Below, piece after piece: positions 27,654 to 40,966 of a DNA stretch of 64,000 bases (position 1 is its first letter; the number at the start of each line of letters is the position of its first letter). The stretch comes from Hirudinaria manillensis (lineage: Eukaryota; Annelida; Clitellata; Hirudinida; Hirudinidae), in assembly GCA_034509925.1 (NCBI GenBank), contig CM067527.1, forward strand, positions 6,673,501 to 6,737,500, written 5' to 3'. Under the pieces are notes generated by a model. It saw only the letters and a program-made list of their open reading frames with translations. It was not told the DNA's origin and did no database searches. The position numbers and the translations under genes were made by a program.

Positions 27654-28028
27654 TCACTTCGTGGGCACCAGTGATTCTTTAGATTTAGTTCCGCTGGCAT
27701 GTTTGGAACAGTTCTGAATGTCAGGTCTTGTTGAATTGTTTTGGGAATACAATGAAATTTCTTGACTGTTCGGAGAAAGAAGTGGCAAAGTTGCCTGGTC
27801 ACTTTCCTCATCGATTCCCAGCTGACACGGTTTAGATCTTCTGAATAGACGTCTAAAAATATCTAAAAAGTTATTTCCAGACCGAATAGGAGATTTAAAA
27901 TCTCTATTATCCTCATTAATCTCAGCAACTTTTTCATCGCTGTCCAAGGAACAAAAGCTACTGGTGGATGGCTGGCTGGTTATCGGTAAGGCCGTCAGAC
28001 CACTTTTGTGCAGCTTGCCGCCTTTCAT
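27654..28028 (-). CDS. Unknown 124-aa ORF, head-to-head with UBE4A
   Basis: A minus-strand reading frame starts at ATG 28028 (MKGGKLHKSGLTALP) and ends at TGA 27654. The product is Ser-rich and hydrophilic with one basic, amphipathic patch (FLDIFRRLFRRSKP, about residues 54-67). There is no signal peptide, membrane segment or known domain. It begins 239 bp from the UBE4A start on the opposite strand, which suggests a shared promoter and supports it being real. It may be a single-exon gene or the first exon of a larger one whose other exons I did not find. I do not recognise it. Confidence 0.45.
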   Translation of the reverse strand: MKGGKLHKSGLTALPITSQPSTSSFCSLDSDEKVAEINEDNRDFKSPIRSGNNFLDIFRRLFRRSKPCQLGIDEESDQATLPLLSPNSQEISLYSQNNSTRPDIQNCSKHASGTKSKESLVPTK

Positions 28029-28267
28029 TTACTTTTATTGGACTTAATAAAGGACTGTAAAAATAATTTAGAATTATTTTGAAACTGTGATTTGCATTCC
28101 ATGTACCATAACATTGACGCATAAAGTTTTAGAATATTCGCTAGGGTTAGTAAAAACAGTATGACGTGTTTTACGATAACATTTGTGGTGTAAGTTAACT
28201 TTTACGTGGTGGTCTTTTTCCGTGGGGTTGAATTGCGAATTCTGGTTTATTATTTCAAGCACCGACT
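28029..28267. promoter_or_regulatory. Probable bidirectional promoter of UBE4A and the 124-aa ORF
   Basis: 239 bp separate two divergent start codons. There is no TATA box in a convincing place, as is usual for housekeeping divergent promoters. Inferred from spacing only. Confidence 0.4.
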
Positions 28268-31200
28268 ATGTCTCTCAGAGACAATCCTTTTGCAAAGCTA
28301 TTTAATTCTATTGAAGATGCTGAAAGATTCGCTAGCCAAAGAGCTTCGCAATTCAACAATTCAACATCATTAGAAGATTTAGGTTGGCTCATTTATAGGA
28401 CATTCCACGTTGAAATAATTTGGAAACGTAAATTGTTGTTTAATTTTGATTTTAGGCATTCTAATATCGGCAAAAGAGCTGACAATACTTATGTAAATGT
28501 TTTTCCAAACATAGCTTTTACCTACTTGTAATTTATCTTAAAAAACTATTGTTATGAATGAGTTGCTGTGAAGGAAAGGGTTTTGCTTATGCTTATGCGA
28601 GATGGATAAGGTTCCAGATAAGAATTATCACACAATATATATTTGTTTTATTATTTTCATTAGACCTTAAGCAGAAACAAATAAGTGGATCAAAAGTGGC
28701 AAACAGTCTCTTATCTCAGAAAGAGTTTAATGACTCCTATATTTTGGAAAATGTTTTCCTGTTGACAACTGAAAGTGGTGAGATCATTTCAACCTTTGAG
28801 CATTTGAATCCATGTCAATGCTTTTGCTATGGATAATCTTTGTTTATTCATGTCTCAAAGTAGCTCATGTTTTATTTATGATTTGTGCTTATTTTAAAAG
28901 GCAAGAAGGACAAGTTATGTCTTCTGGAACTTGCAAATGTTTCAAGAGAAGATGTCAGAGAAGACAATCTTTCTTTTGTGAGTTTTTGGTGTTCTCTTGT
29001 GCCACAGTAAATTTTGCTAGGTAGGATTTTTTAGAATAAAGGCAAAACATTAATTATTAATTTTTGCATGGTGATATTGTTTAGTGAATACTTTGAATTG
29101 ATTTATTCCTTGCTCATATTTTGTAGACACAATAATGCAATAATGTTGCATTCTGAATGTAATTAAACAAGGAAAACACATTAAAAAACAACTTAGGAAA
29201 TTTGTTATGTATTAAAAAAATTCTATTTTAATGGCTGAAGTTGGCTTACGAAAGACTGATGGCATCGGAGGCAGAGATCAAGGACATGTTGAAAAGGGAG
29301 CCAAAACTGGAGGGTTCAGCAGCCTTTGAAATTGACCCAATGAAGTACCTGGCAGAGAGCTACATAAGACTTTGCAGTCTCTTTGAAAAGGTGATAACAA
29401 CAAATGATAATTTCATGAATTCTTTATTTAAATTATTTTAGAGTTGTTATTTTTAACTTTTTATTTAAGGCTATAAATCCTGAAATTACTAGTTAATTAG
29501 ATATTTTTCTCAATTTTTTGGGCTTATTTGTCTCAATCGATCTCTTTTGATTAAATCCAATATGTTATGCTTTCTAAAAATACATTTTTATATGTAGTTT
29601 CAAATATAAACTTAATACCTTATTGTTTAACTATGATTATTTTTACTATTCAATATTTCCTTTACTTGTTTTCTAGCCATTTTTTGAACCACCAAATGCA
29701 ACCCCCAAACTGTCAACTGACCACCCATCGAAATGTTACTCAGTCATCAGGGATCAGGCTCTATTGCTCTTTGAACTCCCTGATCTTTTGACAAATTTTT
29801 CACCTTCAAATCACCTGTCACAGCTTCTTCAGTCAAGCTACATTAGTGCACCTGAGACAGGTATGATTACCTTTGGTGTTCTGGGGGATGATGGTAGTGG
29901 TGATAAATGATGAAAATGGGATTTATGATGTGAAAGATGAAAAAATGGTCGTCTGATGATGGCAGTGATGGTGATGATTATGATGACAATGACTATGATG
30001 ATAATGGTGATAAAGGTGCTGGTAATAAATGATCATGATGTTGATTTACACAATGGTTTCACTCATGTACTTGTAATGTCCAACGGTATCCAAAAGAGTT
30101 GCAACTCCTATTCTACGCCCATCTGGTCGAACACTTGAGAGGCAGAGGAGCAGATGTCGACAAGCTGCTAGAAACCTTCCGACCGACCTTGGACAACATC
30201 CTGAAGGGGGTCAAAGGTTATAAGGAATTCCAGGGGTCGATAGAAGTTCAACTCTTCAGATTCCCTTCTTCTCTTTTCTTTTTCTCCAGGAATTCTTCAC
30301 TTGCCTCTGTGAGTTTGCCACTGAAGTCATCATAATTGACTCCTCTATCACTGTTATCACTAGCGATGTACTGGGATGTATTATTATGCAGAATAATATG
30401 GTATCCTGATTTGTTGGAATCCTTGAGATCGGAGAGTATCTTTGACTGTTGAGATATTAAACAGTGTTTCCAATCAGGCATCTTCAGGTGGAATGTTGAA
30501 CTTTGAAAACATCAGAATCCCTTAACATTTTAGTATTTGGTGGAATTTGCCATGCAGTACATCCCTAGTTATCATTTTTATCATTAACATTGCAATCTTC
30601 TTTATCACTTTATTGCATAACACATGTTTGTTTGCTATAATAGTGATTTTGAAAAATCTAACATCCTACCAATGTTGATATGTTAATGTTATGGATAATG
30701 TAATTTAAGATACAACTGTTGATTGTGGTGTTTATGGCAATGTAAGTTTATGATAACAATGATAGCAATTATTATTCCACTACTGAGACATGCCATTCAC
30801 AACATGTAGGTGTTACTCAAATATGACAAGGAATTGATCCAGAAGACCTCCTCTCCTGAGCAGTCGCTTCTTGGCAGCATCCTATCCCTGGGCTCGAACC
30901 CAAAGTTTTTTTCCCCTCTGTCGGATTATTTGGACGACCCAAGGTCACTCACCCAGTCCAACATCAGTAACCTTGAGGCCAACGTGCACAGGGTCTGTGC
31001 TTTGTGATGTGTTGTTATGAATATTTTTTTCATTATCATTACCATGCCATTGTTATACTTATTTCAATTTAGAAAATTTTATTTCATCAATTTTCCTTTT
31101 CTGTGCAACATTTTATTATAAATTTTTTGTTTACAGTTACCATATTATTGATACTTATTGTTATTATTTATTATCATTTGATTGCCATTCTCTTCTACCA

Positions 31201-33181
31201 TGTCTGATTCTCCAATCCTTCTGTTCATCCAACAATTTTATTCAGTTCTTGGAAGAGATCCAGTTTGGAATGCATGAACTCTTCAAGAAAATGTTGAGAC
31301 TCAATGAAGAGGTCAAAGGGGAACTGCTGATGTGGATTGGGGATGTCCTTCATTTGTATCGGGGTCAGTTCATCACTTGTTGGATGACTGAGTGCCTAGG
31401 CTTATTTAAACTAGTGCTATTAACAGTTGTAATGTTACGAAATGTGACGATGATGAGAAAAGAAAGGAGAAATAATAATAATAATAATGGACAATTTATA
31501 AATTCCTTTAGTCCCATAATATCACAACTGCAAATGATAATGATAGAAATAAATTCTTCACTTCTCTCGATAATTAAAATAAAAATAATCATCACCATAT
31601 CAACAACTTGCAGACAGAAACAAGCTTTGGAATGTCCAGATGTCACTCTTGATTCCAACCATCACCTCTGACAACTTCCTCCTCAATCTCCAGTCAGTCC
31701 TCCTCAGATCATTCGACCCGGTCATCAGGAACCCGGACTCCCCGAAGCTGCTCCTGATCCAACCCTCGTATCCCCGTGCCGTCGCTGAAGGGGATCGTGG
31801 TTCGGCCCTGTCCAGGAACGTGCACATGAGAGGTTCGTGAGATGATAGGTGGATGAATGAATAGATGGACGGATGGATCGTGAGATCACTCTGGACCATA
31901 AATTATTGATCTACAGAAATCCCCGGGACTCATCTCATACCCTCCGTCTCCGAGCCCCAGCCATCAACATCATCATCGGCATCGTTATTTTGTGGAGCTC
32001 CATCTGCTGCATCGGAGCAGGTCTCTTTGCCATCACCTCTAATGATGTCGACATCATTATCAACGTCTCCGTTGGAGGATAAGTACACGTTGACCAGTGA
32101 GATGTTCTTCATGATTCACTCTTGCTTCAATGTCGGATTTTCCGTCGTTCACGAGAAGTTCACAAAGTTGAATCAGGAGATGAGCCAGATCAGAGAGAGG
32201 TTAGAGGTTACGATGGTGGTGATGATGATGATGGTAATGATGATGGTCAAGCTTAGTTTTATTGAAAAAGATAAAGTATCTCAAAATATATAACATATTA
32301 TATTTTTGATTCAATTTGTTGTCTTCTGCTATTGTTGTGGACCTGTAGTTCATAAAGCTCTTTCTATAATTATAATTATGGAATTGGTAAATAATAATTG
32401 ATAATAACTTATAAATACTGCTTGTTTTTATCATCAGGTACCAGGAGATGCTGGATCAGGGTCTTGGAAGTTCAGAGGGAGGATTAAGATTGAAGGAACA
32501 GCTTCAAATAGGTTTGCATTTGCTTTTCATTTGACTACATGAGTTTGGTCATTATCATCATCGTCGTCGTCATCATCAACCTATTTTATGAAAACCAGCT
32601 TCCTATCCCACCAGCCCTGCCAGTCTACTATTCCTGCAAGGCTGCTCTCATGCAGCCACACTTGATTGAGAAATCCTTCAAATTTTCCGTGCTCACTGCC
32701 AATTTCCTAGTCCACGTTGCCATGTCAACGAAGGGTGACTCCACCCCCAAAGTTGTCAGGAGGGCCAAGTTTCCTCCCCCTTCGGAAACATCCGAAACCT
32801 GCCTCCGTTTCATACCGGAGCACGTCGTCCAAAACTTTCACAGTTGCCTGCTTCTCTTGAGAAGGACAGAGGATAAGTTTTTTGAGGTTTGAAAAAAAAT
32901 GATTGGCATAATGTATTGTAATTGCTAACCAAGGATCAGTAAGTCACTCTTCAATTTCCCATCATTGTTAACATCACAACCGACATTGTCATCATCACCC
33001 TTCAATAGGAGCAGCATGAGCACTTGGGCAATCTGCTGGACTTCATCGTGACCTTCATGTCCGGCCCTCAGTTCATCCACAATCCTCACGTCAGGGCCGA
33101 GATGGCAGAGTCACTCGAGTGCCTCTTTCCGAGGGCAGAGAACGAGCAGAACCAAATGACGCTCATCACTGGAAAGTAAGT

Positions 33182-33212
<31 letters not shown>

Positions 33213-35306
33213 ATTGTAGTTGGGGGGAGGTGATAAACTGAAGTAGCATTTGCTTATAATATTTGCTAATAATAGTCCTTATAACAACAAGAATAATGAT
33301 ATTAATGTTAATAACAATTTGGTACAACAATGTTATAGTTCAAAACTCTCCCTTTAAGCTTCTACAGGCAGAAATTGTTGGCTGAGCACCCGAATGCCAC
33401 CCAGCTGACGGGGAGCATCATGCGACTCTTCGTGGGAATGGAGCTGACGGGTCACGGAGTGCAGTTTGAGAACAAGTTCAGGTACAGGCAGCCGATGTAT
33501 ATCATGTTCAAGCACCTGTGGAAGATGGAGGTCCACAAGATAGCACTAGTGGTTGGTGATGATAAAGTATGATGAGATGATGAAGATGATGATGGTAATA
33601 ATAATAATAATTTTAACTATGAAGTGAAGTTCTAAATGTGTCTTTGACTTGACTTTATTGTAATGTTCTAAAAGGTGAAGATGTTAATAATGATCGTTAT
33701 GGCACTAATGATGATGATAACGATTTCTAGGACCTGGCCACCTATGCCGAACAACACTTGAATGACGTAGATGCCCCATTGTTCCTGCGCTTCATCAACC
33801 TTCTTATCAACGACGCCATCTATCTTCTCGATGAGGCCCTTTCTGTCAGTTTTGGTGATGATGATGACATTAACAATATAATTTTTGTTAATAAATGTCA
33901 ATATTAATAAGCTTAAATATTAGCTATAGCCATTATATTTCAATTTATATTTTCTATGATTGTCTTAATCAGTCTTTCATGTATTTTGACTGTTATTTTG
34001 TAATTTTTAAATATCTGTTTTTACAAACATCCAACATTCAGTTGATGACCCAAATCAAAGAAAAGACCCAGCAGCACGAACCCGATTGGTCCGACCTGCC
34101 GGCCAATCAGCGCCAGGAGGCAGAAGCTGCCTTCAGACAGCTCTCCTTATTGGCTCGCTTCCACAACATCATGGGGGTAGAAACCATCACCACCCTGGCC
34201 AACCTGACCTCCATCATTAATTCCATTTTTACTCATCCCGTCATGGTTGATCGACTTGCTGCCATGCTCAATTATTTCTTACTGCACCTGGTTAGTTGTG
34301 CCTATCAATGTTATTGCAATAATAATAAGATGATGATGACTGGTATTAATTCCTTATTGACTCATATGTTTCCACTCATCCAGGTCGGACCAAAGAAGAG
34401 GAACTTGAAGGTCCCGAACCCTGAAGAGTACAAGTTTGAGCCGAAGAGTATCGTGAAGGAGATCTGCAGGATCTACGAGAACCTCTCCGATGACGAGAGC
34501 TTCCTCAGGGCAGTTTCCAGGGACGGTCGTTCGTACTCGCACGACCTTTTCAGGTTGGCAGGCGACGTCCTCTGCAGGATCAAGGAGCCGTTCGAAAGGA
34601 TCGAGAGATTCGACCAGCTTGCCAAACGAATCCAAGTAAATTTCATGAGACATTAGGAGATAACCTTTCTGAGGTTTTATTATTTAACTTGTTGTTATAA
34701 GTTAATTATGCATGATGTGCGGTAAAAAGAGACTATTATGTTAATTTTGAGAAACAAAAGTGGTTCTGAAAGTGGTTGACATAAAATTGTAATTTATGAA
34801 ATATTTCATGCTTTATAAAACCATATTGCTATCAAATGAATCTCTTTTAATTGGCAATTTGAAAATTGACCAAGTTAAATTGGTTGCCATCATTCAAGGA
34901 ACTGGCAAAACAGGAAGCCGAAGAAGAGGAAGTGATGGCCGATATTCCTGAGGATTTCCTCGATCCAATCATGGGCACCTTGATGAAGGATCCAGTATTG
35001 CTGCCCAGTTCAGGAAAGGTTGTTGACAGACAGACAATTGCAAGACACATTCTCAGGTTGGCATTTGTTACCTTCTGTTGTTGTCAGTGAGTGCAATTTT
35101 AAATTAGTAGATAATTTAATTTAATAATATTTGGGAGATTAATATCCAATTTTTTGAATCAATAAAAGGGTTCTATCGAATTTATTTTTAGCGACCAGTC
35201 AGATCCTTTCAACAGGCAACCACTCACTATGAACATGATCATACCTGCAGAAGAATTGAAGGAAAAGATAGAAGAATGGCTAGCTAGAAACAAGAGTAGC
35301 AAATGA
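28268..35306 (+). CDS. UBE4A: UBE4A, U-box ubiquitin conjugation factor E4 A (1058 aa)
   Basis: Twenty exons join in phase to 1058 aa (human about 1066): 28268-28382, 28664-28777, 28901-28977, 29241-29390, 29677-29860, 30097-30209, 30290-30325, 30810-30992, 31246-31363, 31614-31832, 31917-32199, 32438-32511, 32615-32886, 33009-33175, 33368-33551, 33731-33844, 34042-34290, 34384-34635, 34899-35056 and 35192-35306. The exon 6 donor (30209) is weak. The N-terminus [19 protein letters not shown] matches the family NPFAALFGSLADAK. The Ufd2 core includes [39 protein letters not shown] and [10 protein letters not shown]. The C-terminal U-box (about residues 986-1054) has [30 protein letters not shown] and DPFNRQPLT. 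It acts as an E3, extending ubiquitin chains (E4) in proteasomal turnover. Confidence 0.97.
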
Positions 35307-35820
35307 CGCTATCTGTCTATTTTGTCTAAATATTAGAAAATAAATTCATTTTTCACAATGCCAGCATTTTTTTTCAAAAGAGAGGTCTTAGGTCTTAATG
35401 CTGAATTGGATCAAAATAGCTCTCGTAACTTGTAAACGTTTCCTTGGAGAGATTTGGGATGGCGTTTCGTGGGATATGGGTGAGATTTTCAAAACGACTT
35501 GAGAGCTAAAGTAAGCGATTAGCAACGTAGAGAAGGTGATAGGGCTCGTAACCTCTTGGTGTCATACATGTTTTCGAATTAAGTTTTTTAATTATAAAAT
35601 TTATTTTGTGGATAAGCTATATGAATATAAATATCCCGAGGCCTGAAATTGTGCTTAAAAGGTGGTTACGTAACTTTTAGACAATGTTGGTGTTTCCAAA
35701 ATGTGGCCTCGCTTTCGCTCAGCTGGCAAGCCGATGAAAGAAAGCCGACCTATATTGATGCGCATAGAGCGGATTGAGATAAACCTCTTTTATTAAGTTT
35801 TGGCTAGTGTAATCGGAGTC
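35307..35820. other. UBE4A 3' end and kinase promoter region
   Basis: An AATAAA at 35339-35344, 33 bp after the UBE4A stop, is the likely poly(A) signal. The remaining 0.5 kb leads into the deoxynucleoside kinase on the same strand and shows no other feature. Confidence 0.55.
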
Positions 35821-38114
35821 ATGAGTTCTTGTGTGATTGGTAGGATTTTGAGCGCGGGTTCCATTGCCGCAGGTTGGTGCTCCGTGGATTACGTAATACT
35901 TGCCAGAATGTGTTTGGGCGGTATCAACGACTTTGTTGATGGATGAATTTGAGAAATAGATTGTATTTGCAGGAAAATCTCAAATTCATGGTTCACTATA
36001 TAACGGTTGCATCAGATGCAAACATACCAAAATGGTTGTTGTTAATTCAAAAGTTAAAATTCGAATCAAATATAATGGTAATGTTGCGATTAACATTTCT
36101 AACTGTTAGGTAGCTGTTGAAGGAAATATTGGCAGTGGAAAGACCTCATGTCTAAATTTTTTCAGAAAAGATAAAAGAGTTGATGTTAGTTAGCATTAAT
36201 GATATTTCACATTATTTGAATATAATATTTTCATTTCCAAATGTATTATTCCAGAAGTGTTAACATTTCATGGTATTGCACCATCAGATGGAGAATGCAA
36301 TTTGCAATGCCACAAATAATGGCTAATATTTTCTTTGTATATGCAATAACATTAAACAGTTGTTTAAAAAGAAAAAATTATTAGGTTGATAATGACCTCT
36401 CTTGGCTTTCAGATCCACTCTGAGCCTGTTGGTGCATGGAGGAATATTGCTGACACAAATGCCCTTGTTAGAGTTATTGTACAAATAATGATTCATTAAA
36501 TATTAAAACGTATAACTTCTGTATTTATACCTCTCAATTATTTAATTTGTTTTTATTTGGATAAAATTTTATGTAATTATGATATCAAATAACACGCCTT
36601 CATTTTTCAATAAACTTTGTGTCACCATTTAGTAATGCATGGAGGATTGTCACAATGACAGCCACAAGGCTGACATTTAGTGGTTAAATATATTTTATTT
36701 AATAAGTAATAATTATTTATAATTAAACAAATTACGGCCAAATATTGTTTGTTACCAGAAACTATTGTATGACAATCCTCAGAGGTGGTCCTTTCTCTTC
36801 AATCAGCTTGCAATGCTTGGCAGGTTCAAGCTACAATTGCAGACAACAGTTGGCATTTTACAATATCAGCATCATTTCTTATGTTGCTATTAATCTCATG
36901 AGTCAAGTTAATTTGTGTTGATAGCTTGCCATTGATCTCTATCAAAGTCAGATGGAAACAATGCTTTATTTCTGAATTGATATTTCATTCATTGTTTAAC
37001 TTAATTCAACACAATGTTTGATAACAGTTTATTACTCCATGTTTATAAAGTTGAAGTTTGAGATAACATTAAAATTTTAAGATTCATCCCATCAAGATGG
37101 TGGAGAGATCAATATACAGCTCACATTATGTCTTTGTGCTTAACAACTTCAAGCAGTGAGATTGAATTGATTAGTTTTAATCTTCAACTCATCAGGCAAA
37201 AGTATAACTTGTTGGTGATTGGCAATGTTGGTTACAATTGTTGCACAACAGGAAGGATTTGTCAGATTTGGAACACAAAGTGGCTGAAGACTGGTTCAAC
37301 TTCTTCTCCAGCTCTTCTGTTTTCCCACAAATCGATCATTTCAGTGAGTAGCCATTAGAATTAATTTTTATTATTTGGCTATATATAAGTATATAATAAT
37401 CGCATACTGATTTTCTGTATAGTTTAAATAACATTTCAAGAATCATTCTTGCATAAGTAAAATTAAGAATTAATCATTAATAATAACTCTTAATTGTGGA
37501 TATGATTGTGTGGCAAGAAAAAACTTTGGATCACATGGATGCATGAATACAAATTGCCTAGCTTAAAAAAATGTGTTATCCCTTCATCACTCAGTCTATC
37601 TTCGATCAAGCCCTGAATTGTGCCTGGACAGGATCAGCAAAAGGAACAGACCCGAAGAAGACAAACTATCCTTAGTCAGTGAACCTTTGCATCTGTTTGA
37701 TAGCACTTGGCATGGTTGTATGGCTAACCTAGCTAATCGTCATAAGTTATTACCTTTAATGCTTAGCCATTATTGCCAGTTAATTATTTAATTTGTTTTA
37801 CTCTCCAGGAATTCCTGAGCAGTCTTCACGATCTTCATGAAGAATTGTTTGTCGCAGGCAGAACCCAATTGCCTGGTCCTGTTCATGTGAGCAACAAAGC
37901 TTTGGTTTTGAGATCACTTGATGATATCTGATATTGATGTTTTACTTTTGCCTTGATTACCTCTCAACTAAATCTTCATTTGTAATAACCAGAATTTAAT
38001 TAAAACATATTCTCAAACTGGTATAATATTTTAAAGATTGTTGATGCCACAAAGAACATTGGAGACATGGAGAAGCAGTTAGAGACAGTCATGGCAAATC
38101 TGCTAGCAAATTAA
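35821..38114 (+). CDS. TK2: Deoxynucleoside kinase, TK2/dNK type (222 aa)
   Basis: It phosphorylates deoxynucleosides (first step of dNTP salvage). Nine exons fit in phase: 35821-35872, 36114-36184, 36413-36466, 36759-36848, 37082-37155, 37252-37343, 37595-37674, 37809-37886 and 38037-38114. The P-loop is VEGNIGSGKT (residues 19-28). EPVGAWRNI is the substrate-pocket Glu/Trp region. MVERSIYSSHY (residues 95-105) is the ERS motif, and RNRPEEDK (161-168) is the Arg-rich LID. The order and spacing match human TK2 and insect dNK. The leader before the P-loop is only 18 residues (MSSCVIGRILSAGSIAAA), weakly like a mitochondrial presequence, so location is unclear. The first intron ends in two close AGs (36108-36109 and 36112-36113); only the second keeps phase with exon 1. 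TK2 rather than a multisubstrate dNK is by similarity only. Confidence 0.95.
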
Positions 38115-39028
38115 AAGTAACCCAAGCTAGGGAACATATGGTTGGACCACAATTGTTCCATAGAGTGACTGGACTTAGTATGTTTCAATGTCTAGTTAGA
38201 GGATATATAAATCTTCCTTTATGGTTTTTTTTATGCTTTGAACACTTAAAATATTCATATATTTCTGATCTCGACATAGATCATGTTAAGAAACAAAACC
38301 AGACCATCATCTAGCCTTTATTTGCAACACACGTGGTTTATTTTATAATTAACATGTATTTTAACAGAGTTTCAATGATTTCAAAATATTAGGTGAAATA
38401 AAGGCAAGTGTAGTCACGAGTTAAATACAAATCAAGTTTTAATTACCAACATTCAAAATAGTTTATATACAAAGGTTCCTCATAAAAACCTAACTTAGAA
38501 CTCAAAACAAAAACACTTGACTTGCAGCAAATCTGAAGTTTTCATCACTAAAAACAAAACAAAACCAAATGAAAAGTTCAGATCACTGAAGATTCTAATT
38601 TCCAACACGATAAAGTTCATTTATTATATTAAATATGTTTTTATCTCGAGACTGCTGTTAACGTGCCAGTTTCTGACAGAAATCACTGGCTAACAAACTA
38701 TTGATGGAGGCGAAGATTATGATGCAAATGGCCATGCCTAGAGAATGTGGTGTAAAAAAAAACAGCACCATTGAATACAAGCAAGGAAAATGATTGCATG
38801 TAATATTATCTATCTCAAAAGATGTCCATGAGGATCATACATTACATTATGAAAATGACAAACAAGGAATGATAATGAATGGTATCAGTCATGATAAAAA
38901 TATGTACTGCTTTAAGAGAAGGATCCAACAGCAATGGGGCCTTAACAAATCAATAACTCGCCTTCAGCTCTACTATGAATGGAAATTCATCAGGACTTTT
39001 GACCAAAGGGTTTCAAAGTCTGTAACTA
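38115..39028. other. Convergent 3' region, kinase / SNAPC2
   Basis: 0.9 kb between two converging stop codons; holds both 3' UTRs. No ORF or repeat of note. Confidence 0.5.
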
Positions 39029-40966
39029 TTAGACCTTCTTTGGCTTTGGATTCAGCAAGGGTATAGGTATGCAGAATGGATTGACACTGTACAGTTGTTC
39101 AAGATGCTTTGGCTTCGATGAAGGTATGGCCACCACCTGGTTGGGTTTTTGTGTAACTAAGGTGGGATTTGAACTCGTTACGGCCTGGCTGAGTGATTGG
39201 TGATTTTGAGAAGATGGAGGTATCTGTGAATCCTGGTTTTGTGAGGGTGGTGCTTCTGTTCTCAAGATGCCTATAGGTTAAGAAAAGAAATGTCAATAAT
39301 GCAGAGCAGTTAATAATATTTGCTAATCATTTGCAAGTAAAATAGATTGCTTTTGAAATCTGGTTGCAACAGCATTGACTTACTGAGGTCAAGGGCAGTG
39401 TTGACAGCTCTTTGCTTCAGTTCTGGATCGTCCATCTCCTCCGACAATCCCTGAAGCAAGTTGTACTTGGTCAGGCAGAGTTGCTTCTGATCTGATGTTT
39501 CCATGCTGTCAAAACATGAGAGAAGGTCTTCGAATTGCATGAGAATGATCCCTGATTCTGACAATGGGTTTTTATGTTATAGCATCAAACCAAATCTAAT
39601 GACTTCAATCACAAATTCAGTAATTAAAAAGTAATACTTTAAATGTCCAAAAATGTTTTTAAAGCCTACCCAATTGTCTCAGTTCAGGTAAAGGCTCCCC
39701 TGTGAACAGCCTTGTTAAATACAAATAAATCTTCTCCCAGTCAGGCTCCTTTTCTTTATTTCTTGATTTGCTTTTCTCTGGTGCTTCCACTTGTGAGTGA
39801 AAGTTGCCTACAATCTGTTGGATAAATTAAATTAATGAACAATTATTTTCATTATTATTATCACTAACATAATGAATGATTGTTGGGAGTTGCCACTACA
39901 TAACCATCAATTGTAACCATATTAAAACTAGTGCACATTTATTTGATTAACTGATAAATGTCAATATTACAATTATAAATGGTCTTAATTGTCAAATCTG
40001 TAATACATTTAGGCATTCGAACTCATAGAAATTCAAATACTAAAATCAAGTGACCAAGGGGATCAGGGCTAAAATACCAGGTCAACACCAGTTTATTCTA
40101 ACAAGAACATTTGGTATAAAGTCTTCACTGTTTGATACATTTTGCCAATTGCATACACATTACCTTTTCAAAGTTGTAAGAATAGTCAGGAACTTCCTCC
40201 AACAGTTTCTCAGCTAAACCCAACCAGGTCTGAAAAGTGAATTTTCTATCAAGCTACTGATCATTAATGATGAATTTTCAACCATATGTAATAATTATTT
40301 GCATTTGATCAAGATCTTGCAAATGTCTTTTTGCACACAAAAATAACATCAAACAACATATACCTTTGTGCCACCACTCTCCTGAGTAGGCTTTGATCTT
40401 CCATTTGTTCCTACAATAAGGAACAATGTATTACCAAAGAGTAATCAGTCAAGTCATTCCATCAATTGCTTAAAATTAGTTTTAACTCACTCCTCATGTA
40501 CTTCACATTGCTAAAGAAAACTTCAATCTACAAAACAATCAAGCAATTGATTATCATCACTAATGTGAATATTAATAAATGGCTTTTCAAAATTTATTCC
40601 CGAACCTCCTCCTTGCTACGGCCAGGCAAGTACTTCATGAAGTCAGGACCCCTGTGTGTGCCCTCCCTGTTATGATTTAAAAGTTAGTTTAGTTGATCTT
40701 GATGTTATCTAAGTTCAAAATCATTTGAAAATGATAAGAAATCAAATACCGAAAACGTATATCCGCGGTGGGTGCAGACGGATATAAAATTCCGAAACTT
40801 TAATTTTTATCGCTAAAGGAAAGCATAAGATCTACTACTTGAGCGCCTTTAATATAGATTTTTTCTCGCTATCTGTCCAGGGTCTGTATGTTGGAGCATA
40901 AGGGTTATATCCCTTAGAAAGAAATTGCGTCTGTTTTAGCTTTGTTCTATCCCTTAATTTTGGCAT
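39029..40966 (-). CDS. SNAPC2: SNAPC2-like subunit of the snRNA-activating protein complex (299 aa)
   Basis: Eight exons join in phase: 40966-40839, 40666-40606, 40527-40491, 40410-40364, 40229-40164, 39814-39670, 39557-39384 and 39270-39029. The N-terminal half is a SANT/Myb-like segment: PWTDSEKKSILKALK, then LPGRSKEEIEVFFSNVK. It parallels human SNAPC2 TWSAREKRQLVRLLQ and LRGRSEAEIRVFLQQLK. TWLGLAEKLLEE (human EVWTDLAEKITG) and DWEKIYLYLTRL (human DFEKIYKYLSSV) follow. ESGIILMQFEDLLSCF fits human ESAVVLDLLMSL. The C-terminal NPFCIPIPLL fits human NPFLVPLELL. SNAPc binds the proximal sequence element of snRNA genes for RNA polymerases II and III. The protein is divergent and would be missed by a casual search; the order of five matching blocks is what convinces me. 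Confidence 0.85.
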
